A stretch of 64,000 bases of DNA from Streptomyces sp. NBC_01283 (GTDB lineage: Bacteria; Actinomycetota; Actinomycetes; Streptomycetales; Streptomycetaceae). The stretch is from contig NZ_CP108430.1 in the NCBI RefSeq assembly GCF_041435335.1, positions 7,784,001 through 7,848,000 of the forward strand. The letters run 5' to 3'. This document shows positions 9,378 to 18,334 of the stretch, piece after piece (within the stretch, counting starts at the first letter, position 1; each line of letters starts with the position of its first letter). The notes under the pieces were generated by a model that did no database searches, had not been told where the DNA came from, and saw only the letters and a list, made by a program, of their open reading frames with translations. The position numbers and the translations under genes are program-made.

Positions 9378-11227
9378 TACGCCACTCCCATGTGGTCGAG
9401 GGTGGAGGAGAGCACGGACACGGCGTCGCAGCCCGCGAAGACGTACGCGTCGACACCGGGGTGATCGGCGGGCCGTCCCGCGAGGAACACCCGTCCCGCG
9501 CCCGCCGACTTGAGCGCCTCGGCGACCTCGGCGGCCTGCTCTTCGTAGAGTGCGTCGCTGGAGCAGAGGCACGCCACCGTGGCGCCGCTGGCCTTGAAGG
9601 CCTCGGCGACCGTAGCCGCGTCCACCGTCACCGGGTCGTGCACGGCCTCGATGCCGCCCGCCTGGAAGAGGTTCGACGCGAAGGAGGCCCGCGCGGTGTG
9701 CGCGGCGGCGGGGCCGAGCGCGGCGAGGAACACCCGGGGGCGGGCCCCCGTGGAGTCGAGATGCGCGTCCGAGCGGGAGCGCAGGATCTCGTACGCCTCG
9801 TCGCGACGGACGCGCGGCAGGCCGCCCGATGCCTCGGCGGGCGGAGCGACGCGCTCGACCGGACGCTCCGTCAGGTTCGGGAACTCGCTGACACCGGTGA
9901 TCGGTTCACGGCGCTTGGCGAGCTTCTCGCTGCGCTCGGCCCAGGTGGCGGCGAGACGCTCACCGATCAGACCGGAGCGCAGGGCCGCGGCCTGGCCGCC
10001 CGCGCGCTCGATCTCCTGGAAGAACTCCCAGCCCGCGTGGGCGAGTTCGTCCGTGAGCCGCTCCACGTACCAGGAACCGCCCGCCGGGTCGATCACGCGG
10101 GCGAGGTGCGACTCCTCCAGGAGGATCGTCGAGGTGTTGCGGGCGATGCGGCGCGCGAACGCGTCCGGCAGGCCGAGCGAGTGGTCGAAGGGCAGGACGG
10201 TGACGGAGTCGGCGCCGCCGACGCCCGCGCCGAGGCACGCCACCGTCGTCCGCAGCATGTTCACCCACGGGTCGCGGCGCGACATCATCACCGGCGAGGT
10301 CACGGCGTGCTGACGCTGTGCGCCCGCGTCCGGGGCGCCGCAGATCTCGGCGACGCGGGCCCAGAGCCGCCGGGCCGCCCGCAGCTTGGCGATGGTCAGG
10401 AACTGGTCGGCGGTGGCCGCGTACCGGAACTCCAGCTGGACGCAGGCCTCTTCGACCGTAAGCCCCGCCTCGGTCAGCTCGCGCAGGTAGGCGACCGCCG
10501 TGGCGAGGGAGGCGCCGAGCTCCTGCCCGGCCGAGCCGCCCGCCTCGTGGTACGGCAGGGCGTCGACGGTCAGCGCGCGGAGGTTCGGGTACTCCTGCCC
10601 GCACAGCCGCGCCAGTTCGACCGCGGCGGCCGGGTCGAGCCGCTCGCCGGTGCGGGCCTCGTGGCCTAGGGGGTCGGCGCCCAGGGTGCCGTGCGCGGCG
10701 TCCCTCGGGATGCCCCGCTCCTCGTAGAGGCGGAACAACTCGCGTGCCGCCGGGCCGACTTCGCTGCCCGCGTCGAGGGCCACGGGCGCCAGGTCGAGGA
10801 AGACGCCGTCCAGGGCGCGCTCGATGCCGGAGACCGGGAGTGCGCCGGGGCCGACGCCGAGCCACAGCGAGGTGACGCCGTTCTCCAGGTCCGCGAGCGC
10901 GGTCTCGTTCGCGCCCGCCGGGTCCGTGGCTGCGATCCGCTGCCGTACGTCCCAGCCGGCCGCGGCACTGCCCGCGGCGGTGCCGCCCCTGACAAAGGGG
11001 GCGAAACCCGGGTATCCGGCGTCAGGCGCGGCTTCCCGGGCGGTGTACAGGGGGCGGGTGCTGAGCCCGTCCTCGAGTGCGGTGGACAGCGCTTCCTCCG
11101 CGGCCGGCCCCGATACGTCCTTACCCGATTTGCGCAGCACGCCTTCCACCAGGCGCTGCCACTGCTCATGGGTCGCATCAGGGAACTCGGCGGCCAGGGA
11201 AAGCCCGTCGTCAGGCAGGACCGTCAT
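9377..11227 (-). CDS. mutA: Methylmalonyl-CoA mutase small subunit
   Basis: This 616-residue non-catalytic partner of MutB has the same barrel-plus-flavodoxin plan. The cobalamin-ligand DxHxxG motif is absent from its C-terminal domain, as expected for MutA. The barrel retains family blocks such as [12 protein letters not shown] and [18 protein letters not shown] chose ATG 11227 (MTVLPDD) because a TAGCAT hexamer ends exactly 7 bases before it, suggesting a leaderless mRNA; ATG 11233 two codons upstream is the alternative. It heads the operon mutA-mutB-meaB, with overlaps at both junctions. Confidence 0.96.
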   Translation of the reverse strand: MTVLPDDGLSLAAEFPDATHEQWQRLVEGVLRKSGKDVSGPAAEEALSTALEDGLSTRPLYTAREAAPDAGYPGFAPFVRGGTAAGSAAAGWDVRQRIAATDPAGANETALADLENGVTSLWLGVGPGALPVSGIERALDGVFLDLAPVALDAGSEVGPAARELFRLYEERGIPRDAAHGTLGADPLGHEARTGERLDPAAAVELARLCGQEYPNLRALTVDALPYHEAGGSAGQELGASLATAVAYLRELTEAGLTVEEACVQLEFRYAATADQFLTIAKLRAARRLWARVAEICGAPDAGAQRQHAVTSPVMMSRRDPWVNMLRTTVACLGAGVGGADSVTVLPFDHSLGLPDAFARRIARNTSTILLEESHLARVIDPAGGSWYVERLTDELAHAGWEFFQEIERAGGQAAALRSGLIGERLAATWAERSEKLAKRREPITGVSEFPNLTERPVERVAPPAEASGGLPRVRRDEAYEILRSRSDAHLDSTGARPRVFLAALGPAAAHTARASFASNLFQAGGIEAVHDPVTVDAATVAEAFKASGATVACLCSSDALYEEQAAEVAEALKSAGAGRVFLAGRPADHPGVDAYVFAGCDAVSVLSSTLDHMGVA

Positions 11228-11234
11228 GGGCATG

Positions 11235-11240
11235 ATGCTA
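11235..11240 (-). promoter_or_regulatory. Putative minus-10 hexamer of the mutA operon
   Basis: Read on the minus strand this is TAGCAT, spaced 7 bases from the ATG at 11227. This is the usual geometry of leaderless actinobacterial promoters. No convincing minus-35 box is seen. Confidence 0.45.
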
Positions 11241-11491
11241 GGGCGGAACCCCTGGCACTCGGGGCCGTGCAGGGCTGTGACCTTGGCCTCTCCCCGACGC
11301 TCTTGATCTCGTACGAGTGGACGGCTACGGCGTGGCGAGGGCTTGGCCCCGCGATGGCCCGCTCCGGAGTCATCCCAGGCCAGAGCGTCACGCGGGGGCC
11401 TGTGCGGGCCTTCACGGCGGCCTGAGGGGCGTACCGGACCGAGCCGCGGGTGGCCTTGGTGCGCACGGCCCTCAAGGGCCTTCCGATGTCA

Positions 11492-11540
11492 CGTCAAGCC
11501 CTCGTCAACACGGGCCGCTCACCCGTCAACGTCCCGTCAT
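11492..11540 (+). promoter_or_regulatory. Phased CGTCA(A/T) direct repeats, possible regulator site
   Basis: CGTCAA occurs at 11492, 11503 and 11524 and CGTCAT at 11535. The spacings of 11, 21 and 11 bases put all four on one face of the helix. Eleven-base direct repeats are how OmpR-family regulators such as PhoP bind in Streptomyces, although the sequence is not a canonical PHO box. It lies about 110-160 bases upstream of the 11653 gene. Confidence 0.45.
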
Positions 11541-11652
11541 GGACGCCGAGTGGCACCCGGTGCCGGGCATAGCGTCGGTGGAGGCCCCCGGGTTCCTTCC
11601 CCCGGCCCCGGGAGCCGCCGTTCACCGAACAGGATCCTCGAGGAGGAATCCC

Positions 11653-12057
11653 ATGACAGAGCTCCAGTGCGGCGAGGACCCCGAGCCCTCCGAACCGGGC
11701 CCGGCCGGGCCGTTCTTCGTCCCCGTCCGGCCGGGACCCGCGGGCTGTGTCGCCCGCCTGTTCCGCACGCCCGTGGGTGGCCGTACCGCCGTCGCCTTCA
11801 CCACTCCCCAGCGGCTCGGTGCCGCCCTCGGCGACCGTCAGGCCTGGGTCAGGCTCTCGGAGCCGGCACTGCGGGCGCTCATCGAGCCGCTCGGCGTCCG
11901 CGAGGTCACCGTCGACCCACGGCTCGCCGCGCACCCCGTCGGCCCGCCCGAGCGGCCCACTCCCGCCTGGCGCGAGTGGCACCCGCAGGCGGTCGGCGCA
12001 CTCCGCGTCACGGGGGCCGCCGCGCTGGTCGGCGCCCTCACCGCCTGGATCGGCTGA
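11653..12057 (+). CDS. SAV_915 family protein (SseB-like fold)
   Basis: This 134-residue protein resembles the SAV_915/SseB-N type of small Streptomyces protein: TAVAFTTPQRLGAALGDRQ followed by LSEPALRALIEPLGV is the characteristic block. A strong Shine-Dalgarno site (AGGAGG at 11641-11646) fixes the ATG. It ends with a short hydrophobic stretch (AALVGALTAWIG). It is followed after 76 bases by the diaminopimelate decarboxylase gene and is probably cotranscribed with it. The function of the family is unknown. Confidence 0.78.
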   Translation: MTELQCGEDPEPSEPGPAGPFFVPVRPGPAGCVARLFRTPVGGRTAVAFTTPQRLGAALGDRQAWVRLSEPALRALIEPLGVREVTVDPRLAAHPVGPPERPTPAWREWHPQAVGALRVTGAAALVGALTAWIG

Positions 12058-12133
12058 GGACGCGGCAGCCGCAGACGAGCGCAGGCAAGCGCAAGCGCAA
12101 GAGGACTCGGACGAGGCGAAGAGAGAACTGCCC

Positions 12134-13474
12134 ATGACCACCCTGTACGACCCCCTGACCCCGGCCGCCACCGCCGACGACGACCTGTCCGTCTGGCCCG
12201 GGTCCACCGCGCGTCTGGCCCACGGCGATCTGGCCGTCGGCGGCGTACCGCTCACCCGGATCGCCGAGCGCTTCGGCACCCCGGCGTACCTCATCGACGA
12301 GGCCGACGTACGGACCCGCTGCCGCACCTATCTGCACGCCTTCCCCGACGCCGAAGTGCACTACGCCGCCAAGGCGTTCCTGTGCCGCGCGATGGCCCGC
12401 TGGGTGGCGGAGGAAGGGCTCGGGCTCGACGTCTGTTCCGCCGGGGAGCTGGAGCTCGCCGTCACCACGGGATTCCCCGCCGAGCGCATCGTGCTGCACG
12501 GCAACGCCAAGAGTCCGCACGACCTGGAGGCAGCGCTGCGGCTCGGTGTCGGGCGCATCGTCATCGACAGTGCGTCCGAGATCGCGCGGCTCGCCGCCGC
12601 CGTGCCGCCGGGCAGTCGGCAGAAGGTGATGGTCCGGGTGGTGCCGGGCATCGCGGCCGGCGGCCACGCCAAGATCCGCACCGGGACCGACGACCAGAAG
12701 TTCGGCCTGTCGATCACCGACGGCTCGGCGCAGCACGCCATCGCCCGCATCATCGGTCAGCCCGGCCTCGAACTGACCGGCCTGCACTGCCACTTGGGCT
12801 CGCAGATCACCACCGACAAGCCGTTCCTCGCCGCCGTACGCCGCCTGGTCGGCCTGATGGCCCGCGTCAAGGACCAGCACGGCGTCACCCTCCCCGAACT
12901 CGACCTCGGCGGCGGTCACGGCATCGCCTACCGGCCCGGCGAGGAGGCGCTCGACATCACCACCCTCGCCCGCAAGGTGCGCGCCGCCCTGATCGAGAGC
13001 TGCGCGGCGGCCGGGCTCACCGTGCCCAAGGTGCTCATCGAACCGGGGCGCGCCATCGCGGGCCCCGCCGGAGTGGCCCTCTACCGCGTCCTCGCCGTCA
13101 AGCGCACCGGCGGACGCACGTTCGTCGCCGTGGACGGCGGGATGAGCGACAACCCACGGCCCGCCCTGTACGGCGTGCGGTACGCGCCGCGCCTGATCGG
13201 CCGGCACTCCACGGCTCCCTCCGCGCCGGTGACCGTCGTCGGGCGGCACTGCGAGGCGGGCGACGTGCTCGCCTCCGACAGCGAACTCCCGGGCGACGTA
13301 AGGCCGGGAGACATCCTGGGCGTGCCGGTGGCCGGGGCGTACCACCTGTCCATGGCGTCCGGCTACAACCTCGTCGGGCGCCCGCCCGTGGTCGCCGTCG
13401 CCGACGGACACGCGCGGCTCCTGGTGCGGCGCGAGTCCCTCGACGACTTCCGGAGCAGGGACGTGGGCCTCTAG
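12134..13474 (+). CDS. lysA: Diaminopimelate decarboxylase (PLP fold type III)
   Basis: This 446-residue PLP enzyme decarboxylates meso-diaminopimelate to lysine. The Schiff-base lysine is Lys80 in YAAKAF. Other family marks are HGNAKS, the substrate block HCHLGSQ, EPGRAIAGPAG, the subunit-shared CEAGD motif, and the C-terminal GAYHLSMASGYN. All catalytic features are present, so it looks active. The usual lysA neighbours (argS, hom, thrC) are absent; instead it follows a SAV_915 protein. It may therefore be a second, specialised copy, for example for secondary metabolism, or acting on a related diamino acid. Confidence 0.88.
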   Translation: MTTLYDPLTPAATADDDLSVWPGSTARLAHGDLAVGGVPLTRIAERFGTPAYLIDEADVRTRCRTYLHAFPDAEVHYAAKAFLCRAMARWVAEEGLGLDVCSAGELELAVTTGFPAERIVLHGNAKSPHDLEAALRLGVGRIVIDSASEIARLAAAVPPGSRQKVMVRVVPGIAAGGHAKIRTGTDDQKFGLSITDGSAQHAIARIIGQPGLELTGLHCHLGSQITTDKPFLAAVRRLVGLMARVKDQHGVTLPELDLGGGHGIAYRPGEEALDITTLARKVRAALIESCAAAGLTVPKVLIEPGRAIAGPAGVALYRVLAVKRTGGRTFVAVDGGMSDNPRPALYGVRYAPRLIGRHSTAPSAPVTVVGRHCEAGDVLASDSELPGDVRPGDILGVPVAGAYHLSMASGYNLVGRPPVVAVADGHARLLVRRESLDDFRSRDVGL

Positions 13475-13487
13475 CGGGCGGCCGGTT

Positions 13488-14132
13488 TCAGGAGCCGAGA
13501 TAGCGCAGGACGGCGAGCACGCGGCGACTGTAACCGGTCGTCCCGGTCAGTTCCAGCTTGTCGAAGATGGCGTTGATGTACTTCTCGACGGCACTCTGCG
13601 AGACGTACAACTGCCCGGCGATCGCCGCGTTCGTGTGTCCCTGCGCCATCTTGGCGAGCACGTCGCACTCCCGTGGCGTCAGGCGCTGGAGCGGGTCGGT
13701 GTGGCTGCTGAGGGTCAGCAACTGCCGTACGACCTCCGGGTCGAAGGCGGTCTGCCCCGACGCGACCCGCTCCAGGGCGTCCAGGAACTCGTCGACCTGG
13801 ACGACCCGGTCCTTGAGCAGATAGCCCACGCCTTCGGTCGCGGTGGTCAACAGCTCGGTGGCGTAACGGCGTTCGACGTACTGCGACAGCACGAGGACGC
13901 TCGTCCCGGGCCACCTCTCGCGGATCTCCAGCGCGGCCCGCAGCCCCTCGTCGGTGTGCGTGGGCGGCATGCGTACGTCGATCACGGCGGCGTCGGGCGG
14001 GTCCTCCGCTACGGCGGCGAGCAGCGCCCGCGCGTCGCCGACCGAGGCCGTGACGGTGTGGCCCTCGTCCGCGAGGAGCCGTGCAAGCCCCTCCCGCAGC
14101 AGCGTCGAGTCGTCGGCGAGCATTACGCGCAT
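13488..14132 (-). CDS. NarL/LuxR-family response regulator
   Basis: This 214-residue regulator has a receiver domain with acidic pocket D7/D8, phosphorylation site Asp52 (IDVRMPP) and the conserved Lys in GYLLKDR. A LuxR-type helix-turn-helix follows from about residue 145 (LTPRECDVLAKMAQG ... AIAGQLYVSQSAVEKYI). Its ATG lies within the end of the upstream kinase gene (10-base overlap), so kinase and regulator are coupled and must be partners. Target genes are unknown; the divergent dedA gene is the closest candidate. Confidence 0.95.
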   Translation of the reverse strand: MRVMLADDSTLLREGLARLLADEGHTVTASVGDARALLAAVAEDPPDAAVIDVRMPPTHTDEGLRAALEIRERWPGTSVLVLSQYVERRYATELLTTATEGVGYLLKDRVVQVDEFLDALERVASGQTAFDPEVVRQLLTLSSHTDPLQRLTPRECDVLAKMAQGHTNAAIAGQLYVSQSAVEKYINAIFDKLELTGTTGYSRRVLAVLRYLGS

Positions 14133-15259
14133 GGGAGCTCCGCGGTGATGAGGGTGGGCCCACCGGCGGGGCTGTCCACGGTGAGGGTGCCGTCCAGGGC
14201 GGCCACGCGCCGGGCGAGCCCGAGCAGCCCGCTGCCGGACGGGTCGGCGCCGCCCTGCCCGTCGTCCTCGACGCGCAGGTGCAGCACGGCACTTCGCCGC
14301 TCGGCGTGGACGGTGGCAAGCGTGGCGCCCGAGTGCTTGACGGCGTTCGTGACGGCTTCGGCGGCGACGAAGTACGCCACGGCGTGCGCGATCGGGGGCG
14401 GGGTTTCGTGCAGGGTGCAGTCGAGACGTACGGGGATGGCGGCCCGCTCGGCGACCGTTTCCAGGGCGGAGGCAAGACCGCCCTCGTCCAGGGCCGCGGG
14501 GTAGACGCGCCAGGCGACCTCGCGCAGTTCGACCAGGGCCTGCTGGGTCTCCTCGTGCGCCTGGGCGAGGAGCCGCGCGGACTTCTCCGGCTCGGCGGCG
14601 CGGCGGGCCCGCCCGAGGAGCATGCCAAGCGCCACGATCCGCTGCTGGACGCCGTCGTGCAGATCGCGTTCGATGCGGCGCCGCTCGTCGTGCACGGCCT
14701 CCACCACCCCGGCGCGGCTCGCGACGAGCTCGCCGATCCTGCGCTCCATGAGCCGCCCGTCGTTCGGGCCGAGGAAGCGGCGCGCGTGCCGCTCGTCCGC
14801 GAGGGCGACGCCGTACGTCCCCTGCACGCACAGATAGAGCAGGAAGAGGCCGCCGACCGAGGAGAGCACCAGGGTGCCGGGGGAGCGGATGTCGGCGACG
14901 AACCAGCCCCACACCGCGAGCGAGGCGTAACCCGCCCCGAGCAGCGCGCAGGCGAGCACGACACCGCCGAGCAGTCCGACGGCCCAGCGCGACGCGATGT
15001 AGTTCACTGCGGACAGGCCGGTCACCGGCGTGGCCGGCTCGGTGCCGAAAAAGGTGGCCATGCGCCGTCGCTCCACCTCGGCGAGCCATTGGGCACCGGT
15101 CACGATCCGGGCCTCGGCGCCGCGTCCGGTGCGCCGTCCGAGCGTGGCGAGCAGCCACAGCCCGGCCACCAGGGCGAAGGCCAGCTCGACGAGGCCGGTG
15201 ACGGCACCGGCGAGGACGCCGACCGTCACCCTGAGCCAGCGCTTCAGATGCGTACGCAT
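14123..15259 (-). CDS. Sensor histidine kinase (HisKA_3 type)
   Basis: This 378-residue membrane kinase has an N-terminal sensor/DUF1707-like membrane part with paired hydrophobic segments near residues 8-35 and 85-145. The dimerisation motif ERDLHDGVQQRIVALGM holds the phosphoacceptor histidine. The ATPase has an N box (EAVTNAVKHSGA) and a G1 box (VEDDGQGGAD), but the G2 box is short. I chose ATG 15259, since TAGCGT ends 8 bases upstream and the preceding in-frame sequence looks non-coding. It is the partner of the downstream regulator. The signal is unknown, probably at the membrane. Confidence 0.93.
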   Translation of the reverse strand: MRTHLKRWLRVTVGVLAGAVTGLVELAFALVAGLWLLATLGRRTGRGAEARIVTGAQWLAEVERRRMATFFGTEPATPVTGLSAVNYIASRWAVGLLGGVVLACALLGAGYASLAVWGWFVADIRSPGTLVLSSVGGLFLLYLCVQGTYGVALADERHARRFLGPNDGRLMERRIGELVASRAGVVEAVHDERRRIERDLHDGVQQRIVALGMLLGRARRAAEPEKSARLLAQAHEETQQALVELREVAWRVYPAALDEGGLASALETVAERAAIPVRLDCTLHETPPPIAHAVAYFVAAEAVTNAVKHSGATLATVHAERRSAVLHLRVEDDGQGGADPSGSGLLGLARRVAALDGTLTVDSPAGGPTLITAELPCA

Positions 15260-15267
15260 GATCGGCA

Positions 15268-15386
15268 ACGCTAGCCCAGCGGCCGGTTCGCGGGGACTGC
15301 GGAAAACCACAATGCTTTCCTGCGGTCCACCGCACCTGAGCTCTGCGGCCGCCCTCATACCCTCGCGCGGCGCGGTTTCCTAGCGT
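15268..15386. promoter_or_regulatory. Divergent promoter region, kinase and dedA genes
   Basis: Two TAGCGT hexamers mark the ends. One is on the minus strand (15268-15273), 8 bases before the kinase ATG; the other is on the plus strand (15381-15386), 7 bases before the dedA ATG. Both fit leaderless promoters. Confidence 0.5.
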
Positions 15387-15393
15387 CGGGCGC

Positions 15394-16071
15394 ATGATCC
15401 TCACTGCCGCGTACGAAGCCTCCGCCGCCGCGAACGAAACCCCGGCCGGCGGTGTGGCGGGCTGGGCCGCCGACCTCATGGACTCGTTCGGCGCCGTCGG
15501 TGCCGGAGCGGCCATCGCCCTGGAGAACCTGTTCCCGCCGCTGCCCAGCGAGGTGATCCTGCCGCTTGCCGGATTCGCCGCGAGCCAGGGCAGGTTCGGC
15601 CTGGTGGCGGTCCTGTTCTGGACCACGGCGGGCTCCGTGATCGGCGCGCTCGCGCTCTACGCGATCGGCGCGCTGCTCGGCCGGGACCGTACCGTCGCCC
15701 TCGCGGCCCGCCTCCCGCTGGTGAAGGCGTCCGACATCCACCGCACGGAGGAATGGTTCGCACGGCACGGCACCAAGGCGGTCTTCTTCGGCCGGATGAT
15801 TCCGATCTTCCGCAGCATGATCTCGGTCCCGGCGGGTGTCGAGCGGATGCCCCTGCCCGTCTTCCTTGCCCTGACGACCGCGGGCAGCCTCATCTGGAAC
15901 GCCGTCTTCGTCCTGATCGGCCATGCTCTCGGCACCCGCTGGCACCAGGTCACCGATCTGGTCGGCCTCTACTCCAAGGGAGTTCTCGCCGTCGTCGCTC
16001 TCGCGGTGCTCGCCTTCGTCGTCCTGCGGGTCCGCAGGGCGGGAAAGGGCGAGCACCGCGCGAGGCGCTAG
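15394..16071 (+). CDS. DedA/VTT family membrane protein
   Basis: This 225-residue inner-membrane protein is of the DedA family, which flips undecaprenyl phosphate or phospholipids and is linked to proton-motive force and envelope homeostasis. Family marks are the re-entrant segment ENLFPPLPSEVILPLAG with its essential acidic residue, and FFGRMIPIFRSMISVPAG carrying the conserved arginines. Several strongly hydrophobic helices follow. TAGCGT ends 7 bases before the ATG. It is divergent from the two-component system, which may control it. Exact lipid substrate unknown. Confidence 0.92.
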   Translation: MILTAAYEASAAANETPAGGVAGWAADLMDSFGAVGAGAAIALENLFPPLPSEVILPLAGFAASQGRFGLVAVLFWTTAGSVIGALALYAIGALLGRDRTVALAARLPLVKASDIHRTEEWFARHGTKAVFFGRMIPIFRSMISVPAGVERMPLPVFLALTTAGSLIWNAVFVLIGHALGTRWHQVTDLVGLYSKGVLAVVALAVLAFVVLRVRRAGKGEHRARR

Positions 16072-16090
16072 GCGTGGCCCGGACGGGCAC

Positions 16091-17533
16091 TCAGAGAATG
16101 GCGCCCGGAGCGTAGGCGGCGGCCTCGGGGTGCTCCTTGATGAGCACCTCGATCTGCGCGACGACGGCGGCGACCTGGTCGCTCGCCGCTCCCGTGAACG
16201 ACAGCTTGTCGGCCATGAGGGCGTCGAGCTCGGCTCGGTCCAGCGGGATGCGGGAGTCGGCGGCGAGCTTGTCGAGGAGTTCGTTGCGCTCGGCACCCTG
16301 CTCGCGCATGGCGAGCGCGGAGGCGACGGCGTTCTCCTTGATGGCCTCGTGGGCCTCCTCGCGGCCGACGCCCGCCCGCACCGAGGCCATCAGGACCTTG
16401 GTCGTGGCGAGGAAGGGGAGGTAGCGGTCCAGCTCACGCGCGACGACGGCCGGGAAGGCGCCGAACTCGTCGAGCACCGTCAGGAAGGTCTCCAGGAGCC
16501 CGTCGAGCGCGAAGAACGCGTCCGGCAGGGCGACACGGCGTACGACCGAGCAGGAGACGTCGCCCTCGTTCCACTGGTCGCCCGCCAGCTCGCCCGTCAT
16601 CGACGCGTAGCCGCGCAGGATGACGGTGAGGCCGTTGACGCGCTCGCAGGAGCGGGTGTTCATCTTGTGCGGCATCGCGGACGAGCCGACCTGGCCCGGC
16701 TTGAAGCCTTCGGTGACGAGCTCGTGCCCGGCCATCAGACGGATCGTCTTGGCCAGCGAGGAGGGCCCGGAGGCGAGCTGCACCAGGGCGGTGACGACCT
16801 CGTAGTCGAGGGAGCGCGGGTAGACCTGGCCGACCGACGTGAAGGCGCGGTCGAAGCCGAGGTGCCCGGCGATCCGCTGCTCGAGGTCGGTGAGCTTGTC
16901 GGCGTCGCCGCCGAGCAGGTCGAGCATGTCCTGGGCCGTGCCGACGGGGCCCTTGATGCCGCGCAGGGGGTAGCGGCGCAGCAGGTCGTCGACACGGCGG
17001 TACGCCACGAGCAGCTCGTCGGCGGTCGTCGCGAAGCGCTTGCCCAGCGTCGTCGCCTGCGCGGCCACGTTGTGCGAGCGGCCGGCCATGACCAGCTCCG
17101 CGTACTCGCCCGACAGCTTGCCGAGGCGCGCGAGCACCGCGACGGTGCGGTCGCGCACCAGCTCCAGGGAGAGCCGCACCTGCAGCTGCTCCACGTTCTC
17201 GGTCAGGTCGCGGGAGGTCATTCCCTTGTGGACCTGCTCGTGCCCGGCGAGCGCGTTGAACTCCTCGATGCGGGCCTTCACGTCATGGCGCGTGACCTTC
17301 TCGCGCTCGGCGATCGAGGCGAGGTCGACGTCGTCGACGACCCGCTCGTAATCGGCGAGGGCGGCGTCCGGGACCTCGATCCCCAGGTCCTGCTGCGCCC
17401 GCAGAACGGCGAGCCAGAGCTGACGCTCCAGCTTGACCTTCTGCTCGGGCGACCAGAGGGTGGCGAGCTCGGCGGAGGCGTAACGCCCGGCGAGGACGTT
17501 CGGGATACGGGGCTTTGCAGGCGCGACAGTCAC
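16091..17533 (-). CDS. purB: Adenylosuccinate lyase
   Basis: This 480-residue fumarase/aspartase-superfamily enzyme catalyses two purine steps: SAICAR to AICAR, and adenylosuccinate to AMP. The superfamily signature GSSAMPHKMN is present, as are MTSRDLTENVEQLQ and the histidine region MAGRSHNVAAQATTLG. The start is GTG 17533 (VTVAPAKPR), which gives the normal family length; a TAAACT hexamer ends 8 bases upstream and no Shine-Dalgarno site is seen. It is a single-gene unit, convergent with dedA. Confidence 0.97.
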   Translation of the reverse strand: MTVAPAKPRIPNVLAGRYASAELATLWSPEQKVKLERQLWLAVLRAQQDLGIEVPDAALADYERVVDDVDLASIAEREKVTRHDVKARIEEFNALAGHEQVHKGMTSRDLTENVEQLQVRLSLELVRDRTVAVLARLGKLSGEYAELVMAGRSHNVAAQATTLGKRFATTADELLVAYRRVDDLLRRYPLRGIKGPVGTAQDMLDLLGGDADKLTDLEQRIAGHLGFDRAFTSVGQVYPRSLDYEVVTALVQLASGPSSLAKTIRLMAGHELVTEGFKPGQVGSSAMPHKMNTRSCERVNGLTVILRGYASMTGELAGDQWNEGDVSCSVVRRVALPDAFFALDGLLETFLTVLDEFGAFPAVVARELDRYLPFLATTKVLMASVRAGVGREEAHEAIKENAVASALAMREQGAERNELLDKLAADSRIPLDRAELDALMADKLSFTGAASDQVAAVVAQIEVLIKEHPEAAAYAPGAIL

Positions 17534-17911
17534 GTGTACGGAGTTTACCTGCCGTCCGACCTGCTCTTTGACCGTCCGTACAGTCCGCGGAGCGCAGGCG
17601 CATTGGAGCATCATCCAGGGCCTTGCACGCGGCGCGGGGTCCGGCCACCCGCCCTGGCGGACCTTACTCGCGAGGCGTCCGCATTACCTGCCGCAGGGCC
17701 TCGCCCCCCGCGCCACGGCTCCCCGCCGGACTCCGCCCACACATCGAGCAGCTCCGAGTCCCCGAGCAGCACACGGTCCAGATCTCCCAAATACCCCTGC
17801 GCGCTCCCGGCTTTGTCGAGGTCCGCGCATCGTGTCACCGGGCACTGACAACGGCCGGTCACCGGCACTGCCACAACTCCCGTTGATCCGCCTACGTCTA
17901 GGCTTCACGGC
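17534..17911. other. Intergenic region between purB and a small gene
   Basis: About 378 bases. It holds the putative purB minus-10 (TAAACT on the minus strand at 17542-17547) and a TAGGCT hexamer at 17899-17904 before the 17912 gene. Overlapping frames on both strands (about 87 codons each) have no recognisable protein sequence, so I do not call them. Confidence 0.5.
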
Positions 17912-18262
17912 ATGGAGCAGCGCGAGATCATCCAAAGAGTCGTCGGCATCCTGACCGAGGCGATCGAGATGCGCCGACAGGTACGGGAGAACCCGGAGGG
18001 CGAGGTCGAACCCAGTGGCGCGGTCGGCGCGATGCTCGAAGAGATGCTGCCGCGCATCGAAATCCCCGCCGACGCCACCGCCATCGAGGTCGCCGAGGTG
18101 GTCGGCCGGGAACTGAGCCCGGTCATCGAGCAGATCACGTCGGCCTTCGCCTTCTCCTTCGCGCAACTGGCAGAGGCGCACGACGAAGGCCGCACCGACG
18201 TCACGTCGGCGGACGTACTGCAGTCCATCGCCCTGCACTTCGAGGACGAGGTGGAGGAGTAA
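17912..18262 (+). CDS. Conserved small acidic protein, unknown function
   Basis: This 116-residue, strongly acidic cytoplasmic protein is predicted to be almost all helix (MEQREIIQRVVGILTEAIEM at the start). There is no signal peptide, membrane segment or known motif. TAGGCT ends 7 bases before the ATG, which suggests a leaderless mRNA. A strong hairpin follows the stop. I recognise it only as the kind of conserved hypothetical seen in Streptomyces. An anti-sigma-like or chaperone-like helical bundle is possible but unsupported. Confidence 0.75.
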   Translation: MEQREIIQRVVGILTEAIEMRRQVRENPEGEVEPSGAVGAMLEEMLPRIEIPADATAIEVAEVVGRELSPVIEQITSAFAFSFAQLAEAHDEGRTDVTSADVLQSIALHFEDEVEE

Positions 18263-18277
18263 CCCGCACCACCGACC

Positions 18278-18316
18278 GGCGCGGGCGGGCCCCCTGAGGG
18301 GCGGCGCGCCCGCGCC
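18278..18316. terminator. Strong GC hairpin between convergent genes
   Basis: A perfect 10-base outer stem (GGCGCGGGCG at 18278-18287 with CGCCCGCGCC at 18307-18316) encloses an inner GCCCC-CTGA-GGGGC stem. It sits between the convergent 17912 and 18335 genes and probably acts in both directions. T tracts are lacking, as often in Streptomyces. Confidence 0.6.
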
Positions 18317-18334
18317 GTCGCATGTCGCGCTCGC

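Larger units (their letters stand above)
11228..11652. other. Divergent intergenic region, mutA to SAV_915 gene
   Basis: About 425 bases without a credible gene. The left end holds the mutA minus-10 hexamer. A CTCGTACGAG palindrome is at 11308-11317 and a small GGCCCT-CAA-GGGCC hairpin at 11468-11481. A set of four phased CGTCA repeats lies at 11492-11540 (listed separately). The right end holds the strong AGGAGG ribosome site of the next gene. Short open frames here lack coding bias. Confidence 0.6.

Noticed and set aside
9378..9572. Extension of mutB upstream to 9572
   Set aside because: It would overlap the mutA coding end and lacks MutB-like sequence; TAATG overlap supports ATG 9377.
11228..11652. 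B12 riboswitch before the mutA operon
   Set aside because: The mutA transcript seems leaderless and I found no B12-box-like conserved core; the intergenic part upstream faces the other way.
17611..17886. Overlapping 87-codon frames on both strands before the 17912 gene
   Set aside because: Neither shows recognisable motifs; they compete on opposite strands and lack start signals.
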